A DNA stretch of 64,000 nucleotides, taken from assembly GCA_900543915.1 (NCBI GenBank), contig UQTB01000001.1:62001-126000 (forward strand). Reading direction: 5' to 3'. Made by a program: the position numbers and the translations under genes. This document shows positions 1-9,062 of the stretch, piece by piece. This DNA is from an uncultured Eubacteriales bacterium. Lineage in GTDB: Bacteria; Bacillota; Clostridia; Christensenellales; Borkfalkiaceae. The number at the start of each line of letters is the position of its first letter. Position 1 is the first letter of the stretch. Under the pieces are notes generated by a model. That model searched no databases, was not told the origin of the DNA, and saw only the letters and a program-made list of their open reading frames with translations.

Positions 1-3
1 ATT

Positions 4-1557
4 ATGAAGCGATTTTTCATTCTGATACTGGCGCTTTGCTTTTCGCTTTCCGCGTTTGCCGGATGCGTCGAGACGGGGGAAAAGCCGAAAGAAGATTACC
101 TTTTGGAAAGCGAGATTTCGATTGATCCGGAATATACCCGCTACGATATCGCCCTTTCCAACGGGAGAAAGACAGAGGGATACGGCTGTCAGGTCGATAC
201 GCATATTTTCAAAGAGAGCAACGGCAACTACTATTCCGAAGAAGATTTTGAAGAGTGGCTCGCCAGAATCGACGATATGGGGCTGCAATCCATTCGGACG
301 CAGGTGTTTCCGGAATGGTATGAACGCGGCAACGACAACGGCGATTACGATTTGTTCGATTACGAAAGCCCGAACGTCGACATGGAGTCCATCGAAATGC
401 AGCAGCTTTACAGGCTTTTGGATCTCTGCGAAGAGCGCGATATCAAAGTTGATCTCAGCTTCTACGGCTGCAATCGGATTTTTGCCTCTCAGGACGGCAA
501 AATTTCAGGCAGCTGGCTGGCGAATACCTATACCGGCAACTGGATTACGGCGCCCAAGACAGAAGATGAAAACGGCAATTCTTTTGCCGGGAATGAGGAA
601 TATGCCGAGAGCGTGAGCGCGCTCCTTTCCTATCTGCTGGACGTCAAACAGTACACCTGTATTTACGAGTTCAGCCTGTTTCCCGAGCCGAATCTCTCTT
701 TCCTGGATCCGCAGGGAAAAAGCAACGATAACGCTTATGCGGCGTTCTGCAAAGTCGTTTATGAAAAGTTAAAGGCGGACGGGCTTTGGGGCAGAGTTCT
801 GTTTTCCGGTCCGGGCGATTGCGCAAACGACCCGGCCCGCTATGAAAATTATACCAAACTGCTCGCGGGCGTTTATCAGAAAAACACTTCTTCCGTCTAT
901 CGCTTCAACGACACGAGCACAAATGCAGAGATGTACGAATACGCGAAGACGCTGGTAGACATCTGCGATCGGGAAGGCATCACGTGGGGCGTCTGCGAGA
1001 GCGGGACGGACCGCTATATCGACCCCGCGAATCAGTCGGATATCGACACCTATGAACGCGCGCTGTTCCTCGCCCGTCAGATGATTCAGTTTACGAACGC
1101 GGGGTGTACGAACATCAAATACTGGGTCTTAAACGACGTCTGGTATGACGGCTATATCATGCGGCTGGGGCTTTGGAAATTGGCTGACGACCGTTTTTTT
1201 GCGGAAGCCCGCCCGCAGTTCTACAGCTGGTCGCTGATCACGAAATTTGCGGCTTTCGGGAGCGATATCTATCCGGTCACGTCTTCTGACGAAGACGTCT
1301 GCATGGTAGCATTTAAATTGCCCGGAGGCGAGTGGTCTTATTTGATCGCAAACAATTCAGCGTACACCAGGAAAGTATCAATCGTCAACCGCTGGAATTC
1401 CGCTCAGACGACGTTCGACGTCTATGAATTGTCGGGCAGCACTGTACCGAATACCAATCGCGTGCTGACGTCGCAAAAAAGCGAAACCGCGGAGAACTGC
1501 GTCGTTTCCCTGACGCTCAGGGCCAACAGCTTCACCGTGCTTTCCAATCTCAGATAA
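4..1557 (+). CDS. Putative secreted TIM-barrel glycoside hydrolase-like lipoprotein, paralogue 1 of 3
   Basis: Protein of 517 residues with a lipoprotein signal peptide (charged start, hydrophobic core, lipobox AFAGC), so probably anchored outside the membrane. I do not recognise a named family. Seen: a motif FPEPN (Glu228) on a strand-like stretch and WGVCES (Glu332) followed by IDPANQSDIDTYERALFLAR and later KYWVLNDVWY. Two glutamates about 100 residues apart on predicted strands 4 and 7 of a barrel are the layout of acid/base and nucleophile in clan GH-A retaining glycosidases; here PEPN stands where NEP is usual. The function is therefore inferred, not established. It is followed by two paralogues and by sugar enzymes in one operon. 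The start lies at the window edge, so its ribosome site and promoter cannot be judged. Confidence 0.6.
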   Translation: MKRFFILILALCFSLSAFAGCVETGEKPKEDYLLESEISIDPEYTRYDIALSNGRKTEGYGCQVDTHIFKESNGNYYSEEDFEEWLARIDDMGLQSIRTQVFPEWYERGNDNGDYDLFDYESPNVDMESIEMQQLYRLLDLCEERDIKVDLSFYGCNRIFASQDGKISGSWLANTYTGNWITAPKTEDENGNSFAGNEEYAESVSALLSYLLDVKQYTCIYEFSLFPEPNLSFLDPQGKSNDNAYAAFCKVVYEKLKADGLWGRVLFSGPGDCANDPARYENYTKLLAGVYQKNTSSVYRFNDTSTNAEMYEYAKTLVDICDREGITWGVCESGTDRYIDPANQSDIDTYERALFLARQMIQFTNAGCTNIKYWVLNDVWYDGYIMRLGLWKLADDRFFAEARPQFYSWSLITKFAAFGSDIYPVTSSDEDVCMVAFKLPGGEWSYLIANNSAYTRKVSIVNRWNSAQTTFDVYELSGSTVPNTNRVLTSQKSETAENCVVSLTLRANSFTVLSNLR

Positions 1558-1572
1558 TCGGGAGAAAACGCC

Positions 1573-2931
1573 ATGCGTCAATTTATCGTTCGCGCGCAGA
1601 AGGGGCGTACGGAAGGGTACGGCTGCCAGATCGACACGCACGTCTTTTACAATCATTATACCGAAGAAATGTTCGCCGAGTGGCTGCGGCGGATCGACGC
1701 CATGCGGCTGCAATCCGTGCGGACACAGGTCTTTCCCGAATGGTATGAATGGAAGCAGGGCTGCCGCAATTTTGACACGGAAGAAATGCGTTCCCTGTAT
1801 CGCCTGCTGGATCTGTGCGAGGCACGCGGGATCAAAGTTGACCTGAGTTTTTATGGTTGCTGCAGGATATTCCGGTCGAGAGACGGAACGCGGCGCGGCA
1901 GCTGGCTGGCAAACGGATTCGAGGGGAACTGGATTACGGCGCCCCGTCTGAAGGATGCGTGCGGCAATCCGTTCGACGGTTACGGCGCTTATGCCGATTC
2001 GGTGTGTGCGCTGCTGCTTTATTTGCTGGATGTAAAACAGTATACCTGTATTTACGAGGTAAGCATATTTCCCGAACCGAACTGTTCCTTTTTCGATGAA
2101 GCGGGAGACTGTAAGGACGAAGCGTTTATCGCCTTTTACCGCGTCGTCGCCGAGCGGATCGCAGGGGCGGGGCTGAAAGACCGTATTCTGTTTTCCGGCC
2201 CGGGCGACTGTGCGAACGACCCGGGCCGTTATCGAAACTACGTATCCGGATTGGGGAACATCGTGAAGAAAAACACGTCGTCCGTCTATAAATTTACCGA
2301 ATCGTCTGCAAACGCGGAGATGTACGGCTATGCGGCGGAACTGGTATCCATCTGCGCCGCGCAGGGCAATACGTGGGGCGTATGCGAATGCGGTTCTCAT
2401 CACTTTATCGATCCGGCCAATCAGTCGGATATCGATACTTATACGCGCGCCTTATTTCTCGCCAGGTTCTTTATCAATCTGACCAACGCAGGCTGTACGA
2501 ATATCAAATATTGGGTTTTAAATGACGTTTGGTACGGCGACTATGTAATGCGGCTGGGACTTTGGAAACTGATGGACGAATGCCGCGGAGAGGCGCGGCC
2601 GCAGTATTATGTGTGGTCATTGATCACGAAGCTGACCAAATTCGGCAGCAAAATCTATCCGCTGGAGGGAGACGAGACCGTATGCGGAACAGCATTCTGC
2701 CTGCCCGACGGAGCATGGGTTTACTTTTTCGTCAACAACGGCGCGGTGCCGGTTCCGGTTTCCGTTGCGAATCATCTGATCAAAGACCGGATATTCAGCG
2801 TTTATACCGTGACCGAAGAGGTCTGTACCGGAACGGCAGAGGTAATTTCCGCCTCCGGACAGATTGCCGCCGAAGACGGAGAACTGAAAGCAACGCTTTC
2901 TCCGAAGAGTTTTATTGCATTGAAAGGTTAA
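1573..2931 (+). CDS. Putative TIM-barrel glycoside hydrolase-like protein, paralogue 2 of 3, without signal peptide
   Basis: Protein of 452 residues closely similar throughout to its two neighbours, but its N terminus starts directly at the conserved region (TEGYGCQIDTHVF) and has no signal peptide, so it should stay in the cytoplasm. The candidate catalytic glutamates are kept: FPEPN (Glu168) and GVCECG (Glu272), followed by IDPANQSDIDTY. The ATG is preceded by GGGAGAAA and lies 15 bases after the stop of paralogue 1. It lacks the block with NDNGDYDLFDYESPN that both lipoprotein copies share. A reasonable inference is that it acts on imported pieces of the substrate handled outside by the lipoprotein copies; the substrate is unknown. 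Confidence 0.6.
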   Translation: MRQFIVRAQKGRTEGYGCQIDTHVFYNHYTEEMFAEWLRRIDAMRLQSVRTQVFPEWYEWKQGCRNFDTEEMRSLYRLLDLCEARGIKVDLSFYGCCRIFRSRDGTRRGSWLANGFEGNWITAPRLKDACGNPFDGYGAYADSVCALLLYLLDVKQYTCIYEVSIFPEPNCSFFDEAGDCKDEAFIAFYRVVAERIAGAGLKDRILFSGPGDCANDPGRYRNYVSGLGNIVKKNTSSVYKFTESSANAEMYGYAAELVSICAAQGNTWGVCECGSHHFIDPANQSDIDTYTRALFLARFFINLTNAGCTNIKYWVLNDVWYGDYVMRLGLWKLMDECRGEARPQYYVWSLITKLTKFGSKIYPLEGDETVCGTAFCLPDGAWVYFFVNNGAVPVPVSVANHLIKDRIFSVYTVTEEVCTGTAEVISASGQIAAEDGELKATLSPKSFIALKG

Positions 2932-2940
2932 GGAGGAACT

Positions 2941-4452
2941 ATGAAAAAAGCCACCGTATGGATCTTATGCCTGTTGTTCGCGCTGGGGTGCTTTGCCGGC
3001 TGCGGCAACGACGTGATCACCAATCCCGTGATTCCGGAGGGCTACACCGAGTATGCTGTCCGGGAGAGCAGCGGAAGAAAGACGGAGGGATACGGCTGTC
3101 AGATCGACACGCATCTCTATAAGAGCTACAACGCGATGACGGATGAGGAACTGCAGATGACCTATGACCGCGCGCTGGAAATGAACGTTCAGAATATCCG
3201 CACGCAGGTCTTTCCGGAATGGTACGAGCGGGGCAACGACAACGGCGATTACGATCTGTTCGATTACGAGAGCCCGAACGTAAAAATGGATTCCGCCGAG
3301 ATGCAGCAGCTCTTTCGTCTGCTCGATTTCTGCGAAGAGAACGAAATTCTCGTTGACCTGAGTTTTTACGGCTGCAACATCAATTTTCAGTCGGAAGACG
3401 GGGAAATTGACGGATCCTGGTTAGGGGCGCCTTTTACAAACAACTGGATCACCGCTCCCAAACTGAAAGATGAATCGGGCAATGCTTTCCCGGGCTACGA
3501 AGAATACGCGGAGACGGTTTACGGCCTGCTCAACTATGTTTTGAACGTAAAAAAATACACCTGCGTCACGGAATTCAGCGTATATCCCGAACCTAATCTC
3601 GCATTTGTCGGCGCGGACGGAAAAGTGACGCATTCCGAATACGTCAAATTGTGCAAAGCCGTCGACGAAAAACTGAAAAAGGAAGGAATCCGCGATCAGA
3701 TCGATTTTTCCGGGCCGGCTTCCGCCGTGCAGAAGGTGACGGAGTTTCAGGCTTATATCGACGATCTGGATTGCGTTTACGACAAATACACCGCCTCCAC
3801 TTACTGCTTTAATGCGACGGACACCAATGAGAATTATGCGGATTTCGCTTCCAGCCTGTCCTGGATGACGGACGAAGTCGGGAAGAGCGTCGGAATCGCG
3901 GAATTTGGCTCGGATTATATAATCGATCCCGCAAATCAGACGGACATCGATACGTATGAGCGCGCTTTGTTCCTCGCCCGTTATATGATCTGCCTCACCA
4001 ATAACGGCTGCACCAGCATGAAATATTGGGTGCTGAACGACATCATGTACGGTACTTTTCTGATGCGGCTGGGGCTTTGGCAGTTCCGCAACGGAGATTG
4101 GAAGGCGCGGCCGCAGTATTATACCTGGTCTCTGATCTGCAAATATACCGAGGTAGGCTCCGAGATCTTCCCGATTCATTCCGAAGACGGCGACGTCTGC
4201 GGCGTGGCCTTTCTCCTGCCCGACCAAAGCTGGACCTATCTGTTCTGCAACAGCGGTGATTCCTCTCAAAAGGTCTCTCTGGTCAATTACAACCGGGGCT
4301 ATCCCAAAAGCATGAACGTTTACGAAGTGCGCGAATCCATTTTGGACGGCACCTGTAAGCCGATTCAATCCTCCGAGACGCTGCAGATTGCGGACGGCGC
4401 GGTCAACTATACGTTAAAAGCAAACAGCTTTGTCGTTTTCTCTACGAAATGA
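2941..4452 (+). CDS. Putative secreted TIM-barrel glycoside hydrolase-like lipoprotein, paralogue 3 of 3
   Basis: Protein of 503 residues with a lipoprotein signal (lipobox CFAGC) and a strong ribosome site (AAGGAGG, 5 bases before ATG). It carries the same architecture as the other two copies: YPEPN (Glu217) and IAEFGSD (Glu321), then IDPANQTDIDTYERALFLAR and KYWVLNDIMYG. The second half ends in a small beta-rich region that could be the C-terminal beta domain of a clan GH-A enzyme. The gene is more divergent from copies 1 and 2 than they are from each other. Its TGA overlaps the ATG of the epimerase gene (ATGA), so the two are translationally coupled. Enzyme activity is inferred only. Confidence 0.6.
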   Translation: MKKATVWILCLLFALGCFAGCGNDVITNPVIPEGYTEYAVRESSGRKTEGYGCQIDTHLYKSYNAMTDEELQMTYDRALEMNVQNIRTQVFPEWYERGNDNGDYDLFDYESPNVKMDSAEMQQLFRLLDFCEENEILVDLSFYGCNINFQSEDGEIDGSWLGAPFTNNWITAPKLKDESGNAFPGYEEYAETVYGLLNYVLNVKKYTCVTEFSVYPEPNLAFVGADGKVTHSEYVKLCKAVDEKLKKEGIRDQIDFSGPASAVQKVTEFQAYIDDLDCVYDKYTASTYCFNATDTNENYADFASSLSWMTDEVGKSVGIAEFGSDYIIDPANQTDIDTYERALFLARYMICLTNNGCTSMKYWVLNDIMYGTFLMRLGLWQFRNGDWKARPQYYTWSLICKYTEVGSEIFPIHSEDGDVCGVAFLLPDQSWTYLFCNSGDSSQKVSLVNYNRGYPKSMNVYEVRESILDGTCKPIQSSETLQIADGAVNYTLKANSFVVFSTK

Positions 4453-5636
4453 TGCAGTCATTAAGAAAAAAATATGAACCGCTCTTTCGCGGCGAACTGC
4501 TGAACAGCTGCGCGCCGTTCTGGCTGAATTACGGCGTTGACCGGAAAAACGGGGGCGTTCTGAACTGCCTTGACCAGGAAGGCAACGTATATTCGACGGA
4601 TAAAAGCGTCTGGATGCAGGGAAGAACTGCCTGGACTTTTTCCCATTTATACCGGAAATTCGAGCAAAAGCCCGAATACCTTTCGTTTGCCGAAAGCTGT
4701 CTTTCCTTTGCAAACGCGCACTGTATTGATCGGGACGGAAGGATGTTTTTTACAGTGACGGAGGACGGCCGCCCGCTGAGAAAGCGGCGCTACTGGTTCA
4801 GCGAGACGTTTTACATTCTCGCCAATGCCGAATACGCCATGGCGGCACAAGATGCTTCTGCGCTCGAGCGGGCGAAACGGTATTACGATTTCGTTTTAAA
4901 AATGTACCGCGATCCCGAATCGGATCCCTATCGCATTGCGCCGAAGTGCATTGCTTCTACGCGTTCGATGAAAGCGCTGGCCCGTCCGATGATCCTGCTG
5001 AACGTCGCATCCGTCATGCGCGGCGCTGATCCCGAAAGGACGGAGCTGTATGACGCCGATGCCGCCGCGCTGATCGAAGATATCAAATGCTTTTATTTCC
5101 CCGGGAAACATGCTCTTCTGGAAAACGTCACGGCGGATAACCGCTATTTAAACGAGGCGGCGGAAGGCAGGATCGTCAATCCGGGGCACGATATTGAAGC
5201 CAGCTGGTTTTTGCTGGAAGAGGGACTTTATCGCGGAGACGGCGCGCTGATTGATTTCGCGAAAACCGTTTTCGACGATGCGATCGCGCGCGGCTGGGAC
5301 GAGGAATACGGGGGCATTCTCTATTTCAAAGATCTGGAAGGAAAGCCCGTCGAAGCCTACGAGCACGATATGAAGCTGTGGTGGCCCCATAACGAAGCCG
5401 TCATCGCTTCGCTGAAATTATACCGTGCGACCGGAGAGCAAAAGTATGCAGACTGGTTTGAACGCATTACGGAGTATGCCTTCAGCCATTTTTCCGATCG
5501 GAAGTACGGGGAATGGTACGGGTATCTCCGCAGAGACGGCAAGCCGACGGAGCCGCCCTGCAAGGGGCACACCTACAAAGGGGCGTTTCACGTCATGCGG
5601 ATGCTGATGAAAGTTCTGGAGTGCTTTGATGATTGA
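4449..5636 (+). CDS. N-acylglucosamine 2-epimerase (AGE) family protein
   Basis: Protein of 395 residues, the usual length for the AGE/RnBP family of (alpha/alpha)6-barrel epimerases, which interconvert GlcNAc and ManNAc or related sugars at C2; cellobiose and mannobiose 2-epimerases belong to the same superfamily. Recognisable motifs are QGRTAWTF near residue 60, NPGHDIEASWFLL near 240, KLWWPHNEAV near 310 and GHTYKGAFHVMR near the end, which contain the histidines and arginines lining the active site in this family. It overlaps the previous lipoprotein gene by 4 bases and the rhamnosidase gene by 8. No Shine-Dalgarno is visible, consistent with coupled translation. The exact sugar cannot be told from sequence. 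Confidence 0.85.
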   Translation: MMQSLRKKYEPLFRGELLNSCAPFWLNYGVDRKNGGVLNCLDQEGNVYSTDKSVWMQGRTAWTFSHLYRKFEQKPEYLSFAESCLSFANAHCIDRDGRMFFTVTEDGRPLRKRRYWFSETFYILANAEYAMAAQDASALERAKRYYDFVLKMYRDPESDPYRIAPKCIASTRSMKALARPMILLNVASVMRGADPERTELYDADAAALIEDIKCFYFPGKHALLENVTADNRYLNEAAEGRIVNPGHDIEASWFLLEEGLYRGDGALIDFAKTVFDDAIARGWDEEYGGILYFKDLEGKPVEAYEHDMKLWWPHNEAVIASLKLYRATGEQKYADWFERITEYAFSHFSDRKYGEWYGYLRRDGKPTEPPCKGHTYKGAFHVMRMLMKVLECFDD

Positions 5637-8031
5637 GAATCTGAAATGCAACCAGCTGGAATATCCGCTCTCTGTAAATGATAGGGCGCGCTTTACCTGG
5701 GGGATCGCCGGCGGGATGCAAACTGCTTTTCGGCTCAATCTCTTTTCGGGCAACAAACTCGTATGTTCTTCCGGAAAGGTGCATTCCGACCGGACGGTCT
5801 ATTACGGAAGTCCGGGGGAATTTGAGCCGGAGACCGCTTACCGGGCGGAACTGACGGTATGGACGGACAAAGGCGTTTTCCGCCGGACGTGCGGATTCCG
5901 TACGGCGCTTACGCACGGTTTTTCCGCCAACGCCGTCTGGATCGGCGCGCCCGTAAAGCAGGAAGGCAGCCCTGCCGGCTATTTCAGAAAGGAATTTACG
6001 GTAACCAAGCTGAAAAAAACATATGTCTACCTGTGCGGCCTGGGGCTTTACGAGCTTAAAATCAACGGGGAAAAAGTCGGCGGCAGCGTGCTTTCCTGTC
6101 CCTTTACCGATTATCGCAAAACCGTGCTTTACGAAGCGTTCGATGTAACCGCCTATTTGCGCAGGGGAATAAACGCGGCTGAAGTGACGCTGGGAGACGG
6201 CTGGTATCGGCAGAATACCGAAGACGAATGGGGATTTTGCCGCGCACCCTGGAGAGACGAACAGAAACTGCTCTTTGAGATGAAGGGCGCCGCAGACGTG
6301 TTTTCAGACGAAAGCTGGCTTTGCTCCTCCGGGGAGATCGTCCGCTCCGATCTTCGCCTGGGCGAAACCGTAGATCTGCGCTGTAAAACCGATTGGAACC
6401 GCGCGGTTCATGCCGTCCGCGCAAAGGCGCCGGACGGTGCGCTGAAATGCCTGGATTTTGAGCCGATCCGTGTCTGCGGGGAAATTCCGTTTGTAAAAGC
6501 AGTTCCGTACGACGGGGGCGTGCTGCTGGACTTCGGGGTCAATCTCTCGGGCGTTATCCGTTTCAGCGGACATTTGAACCGTCGTCAGAAAATAACCTTC
6601 CGTTACGGCGACCGACTGGATGAACGGGGCAGAATCGATAACGCCAGCAATGCGCAGTACATCTATCGCTCTCCTTACGGATATCAGACGGACACGCTGA
6701 CGGCAGACGAAGAAGGGCCTGTTGTATTTCAGCCGAAATTCGTCTATCACGGATTTCAGTACGTCGAAATAGAGGGCTTGGATCGCATCCCGGAAAAAGG
6801 AGAAATAACGGCGCTCTTCTATCGCAGCGGTTTTGAACAAACCGCCTCATTTTGTTGCGGAGACGAGATAATCGACCGCTTATTCCAGCTGGGAACCGCC
6901 TCCGTACTCGCCAATTATGTCGGTTTTCCGAGCGACTGCCCGCACCGCGAAAAGAACGGATGGACGGGTGACGCACAGTTATCTTCCGACTGGTTTTTCC
7001 AGGGGTTTTCCGCCGACCTGAATCTCCTCCAGTGGTTGGACGATCTGCGGGACAGTCAAGCGGAAAACGGCATGATTCCGTGCATCGTCCCGACCGGCGG
7101 ATGGGGATATGAATGGGGAAACGGCCCCGCCTGGGATTACGCGTTTTTTGCACTGCCGGCATGTTTTCTCCGCTATCGCGGAGACGATTTTGCGGCGCGC
7201 AGGTATTTTCCCTGTTTAAAGCGCTACTTTTCTTATCTGGAAAGCCGCGCGGCAGGAGATTTGCCGGAGGTCGGACTTGGCGACTGGAACTATCCGAAGG
7301 AAATTGCGATGGAGATCTGCCCGACGAGACTGACCGATTCCTGCTATTACATGAAAATGGCGGAACTTATGGCTCAATTTTCGTCCGATCCGGCAGAACG
7401 CGCCGAATATGAAGAGAAAGCGCGCGCAATTCGGGAACACATCGCCCGGCAGTACATCCGTTCGGACGGAAATGTCGCAAACGGCAGCATGACGGCCCTG
7501 GCGGCTGTGCTGTATTTCAATGTCGTTGAAGGGGAACTGGCACGGCGCATTTTTCAGAAACTGGAATCCCTCGTCGAACAGTCGATGCACTACCGCGCCG
7601 GCATTCTCGGCGTAAAATTCATCAACAGAGTGTTGTGTGAAAACAGGAGGATCGATCTCTTCCTGAAATTGCTTCAACAGGAAGATTACCCGTCCTTCGG
7701 AAATTGGATCCGCCGCGGCGCGACTTCTCTTTGGGAAGATTTTGAAGGGACAAATTCGCGCAATCATCACATGTACAGCGATTTCTGCGCGGTTCTTCTC
7801 ACTTATGTGGCGGGAATCCGCCAGCGCGGCGCCAATGAATTTGAGATATGCCCGTATTGCGGCGCGTTTGATTATATATACGGCGAACGCGCGACGCCCG
7901 GCGGAGTTCTCTCCGTAAAGAGGGAGAAAGACAAAGTGATCGTGACCGTACCGCCGAACACGAAAGCGGTGCTGGTTTGGAAAGAAAGGAAAATTTTTCT
8001 GAAAGAAGGCAAAAACGAATGGAAGTTTTAA
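5629..8031 (+). CDS. Alpha-L-rhamnosidase, GH78 family
   Basis: Protein of 800 residues beginning at the ATG at 5629, which has GGAG 8 bases upstream; the TTG just before it is less likely. Domain order follows bacterial GH78: N-terminal beta-sandwich domains with the galactose-binding-like segment (YVYLCGLGLYELKINGEKVG), then an (alpha/alpha)6 catalytic barrel, then a C-terminal beta domain. Catalytic signatures are CPHREKNGWTGDAQ (Asp448 in GWTGD) and ATSLWEDFEG (Glu703). The enzyme removes terminal alpha-L-rhamnose from glycans or plant glycosides. No signal peptide is present, so it probably works on imported substrates. It overlaps the genes on both sides, showing it belongs to the carbohydrate operon. 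Confidence 0.9.
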   Translation: MIENLKCNQLEYPLSVNDRARFTWGIAGGMQTAFRLNLFSGNKLVCSSGKVHSDRTVYYGSPGEFEPETAYRAELTVWTDKGVFRRTCGFRTALTHGFSANAVWIGAPVKQEGSPAGYFRKEFTVTKLKKTYVYLCGLGLYELKINGEKVGGSVLSCPFTDYRKTVLYEAFDVTAYLRRGINAAEVTLGDGWYRQNTEDEWGFCRAPWRDEQKLLFEMKGAADVFSDESWLCSSGEIVRSDLRLGETVDLRCKTDWNRAVHAVRAKAPDGALKCLDFEPIRVCGEIPFVKAVPYDGGVLLDFGVNLSGVIRFSGHLNRRQKITFRYGDRLDERGRIDNASNAQYIYRSPYGYQTDTLTADEEGPVVFQPKFVYHGFQYVEIEGLDRIPEKGEITALFYRSGFEQTASFCCGDEIIDRLFQLGTASVLANYVGFPSDCPHREKNGWTGDAQLSSDWFFQGFSADLNLLQWLDDLRDSQAENGMIPCIVPTGGWGYEWGNGPAWDYAFFALPACFLRYRGDDFAARRYFPCLKRYFSYLESRAAGDLPEVGLGDWNYPKEIAMEICPTRLTDSCYYMKMAELMAQFSSDPAERAEYEEKARAIREHIARQYIRSDGNVANGSMTALAAVLYFNVVEGELARRIFQKLESLVEQSMHYRAGILGVKFINRVLCENRRIDLFLKLLQQEDYPSFGNWIRRGATSLWEDFEGTNSRNHHMYSDFCAVLLTYVAGIRQRGANEFEICPYCGAFDYIYGERATPGGVLSVKREKDKVIVTVPPNTKAVLVWKERKIFLKEGKNEWKF

Positions 8032-9053
8032 AAAAGAAATTCAAAGTCGGCATCATCGGCTGCGGCAGAATCCTGCCGATGCACGCCGTGCCTCTCTCCG
8101 TCTCGGAAGAGGCCGAAATCTCAGCGTTCTGCGACATCAAAAAAGAGAGGGCGGAAGCCGCCGCGCGGAAATACGGAGGAAACGCCTATGCGGATTATCG
8201 GGAGATGCTGGAAGAAGCGCGGCCGGATGCCGTGCATCTGTGCGTGCCGCACTATCTGCATCCGGTCATCGCCGAGTACGCGATGCGGCATCATTGCAGC
8301 GTATTATCTGAAAAGCCGATGGCGATCCGTCTGGAAGACGCCGAGCGCTGCGTGAAGACGGCGGAGGAAACGGGCGTTTTATACGGGGTCATTTATCAAT
8401 GCCGCTATAATACCGCTTCCCGATTCGTCAAAAATGCGCTGGAAAGCGGAAAACTGGGGAAGATCATCAGCGCGCGTTCGACCCTCACCTGGCTCAGATC
8501 CGATCACTATTACGACGATTCGGACTGGAAAGGGACATGGGACAAGGAGGGAGGCGGCGTCGTCATCGATCAGGCGATCCATTCCATCGATCTCGCAAAC
8601 TGGATGATCGGATCCGATCCGCTCTATGTTTCAGCCGGGATCGCCAACCGGGGGCACGAACTGATTTCCGTCGAGGACAGCGCGGAAGGGCTGATCCGAT
8701 ATCGCAACGGCGTTGACTACGGATTTTATTGCATGAACAATTACGGATGCGACGAACCCATTGAAATCAGACTGCTGTGCGAGAAGGGAAAAGCAACCTT
8801 TTCCTACGACGAAGCCACGATCGTTTATGACGACGGCAGAACAGAATCCGTTGTGCAGGAAAGAGACGATCTCGTCTACGAGGGCGGGAAAGATTACTGG
8901 GGATTTCAGCACCGCAAGCAGATCGATCAGTTTTACCGCGCGCTTTCCGGGAAAGAACCGCTGGAGATCACTGGGAAAGAAGCGCTGAAAATTCAAAAAA
9001 TCGTCTGCGCGATCTACGAAAGCGGAAAAACCGGCAAAAAGATATATTTTTAG
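8019..9053 (+). CDS. Gfo/Idh/MocA family NAD(P)-dependent oxidoreductase
   Basis: Protein of 344 residues counted from the ATG at 8019, which has GAAGG 10 bases upstream and overlaps the rhamnosidase stop by 13 bases; an upstream in-frame ATG at 7977 would add an unlikely charged leader. The Rossmann nucleotide site is VGIIGCGRILPMHA, the family signature SEKPMAI contains the catalytic Lys-Pro pair, and GGGVVIDQAIHSIDLANWMIG matches the GGG..D.G.H..D block that places the catalytic Asp and His. Members oxidise or reduce sugars, inositols and their derivatives. In this operon it probably oxidises a sugar hydroxyl, together with the isomerase and second oxidoreductase that follow. Confidence 0.88.
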   Translation: MEVLKKKFKVGIIGCGRILPMHAVPLSVSEEAEISAFCDIKKERAEAAARKYGGNAYADYREMLEEARPDAVHLCVPHYLHPVIAEYAMRHHCSVLSEKPMAIRLEDAERCVKTAEETGVLYGVIYQCRYNTASRFVKNALESGKLGKIISARSTLTWLRSDHYYDDSDWKGTWDKEGGGVVIDQAIHSIDLANWMIGSDPLYVSAGIANRGHELISVEDSAEGLIRYRNGVDYGFYCMNNYGCDEPIEIRLLCEKGKATFSYDEATIVYDDGRTESVVQERDDLVYEGGKDYWGFQHRKQIDQFYRALSGKEPLEITGKEALKIQKIVCAIYESGKTGKKIYF

Positions 9054-9062
9054 GAGGTCAGC

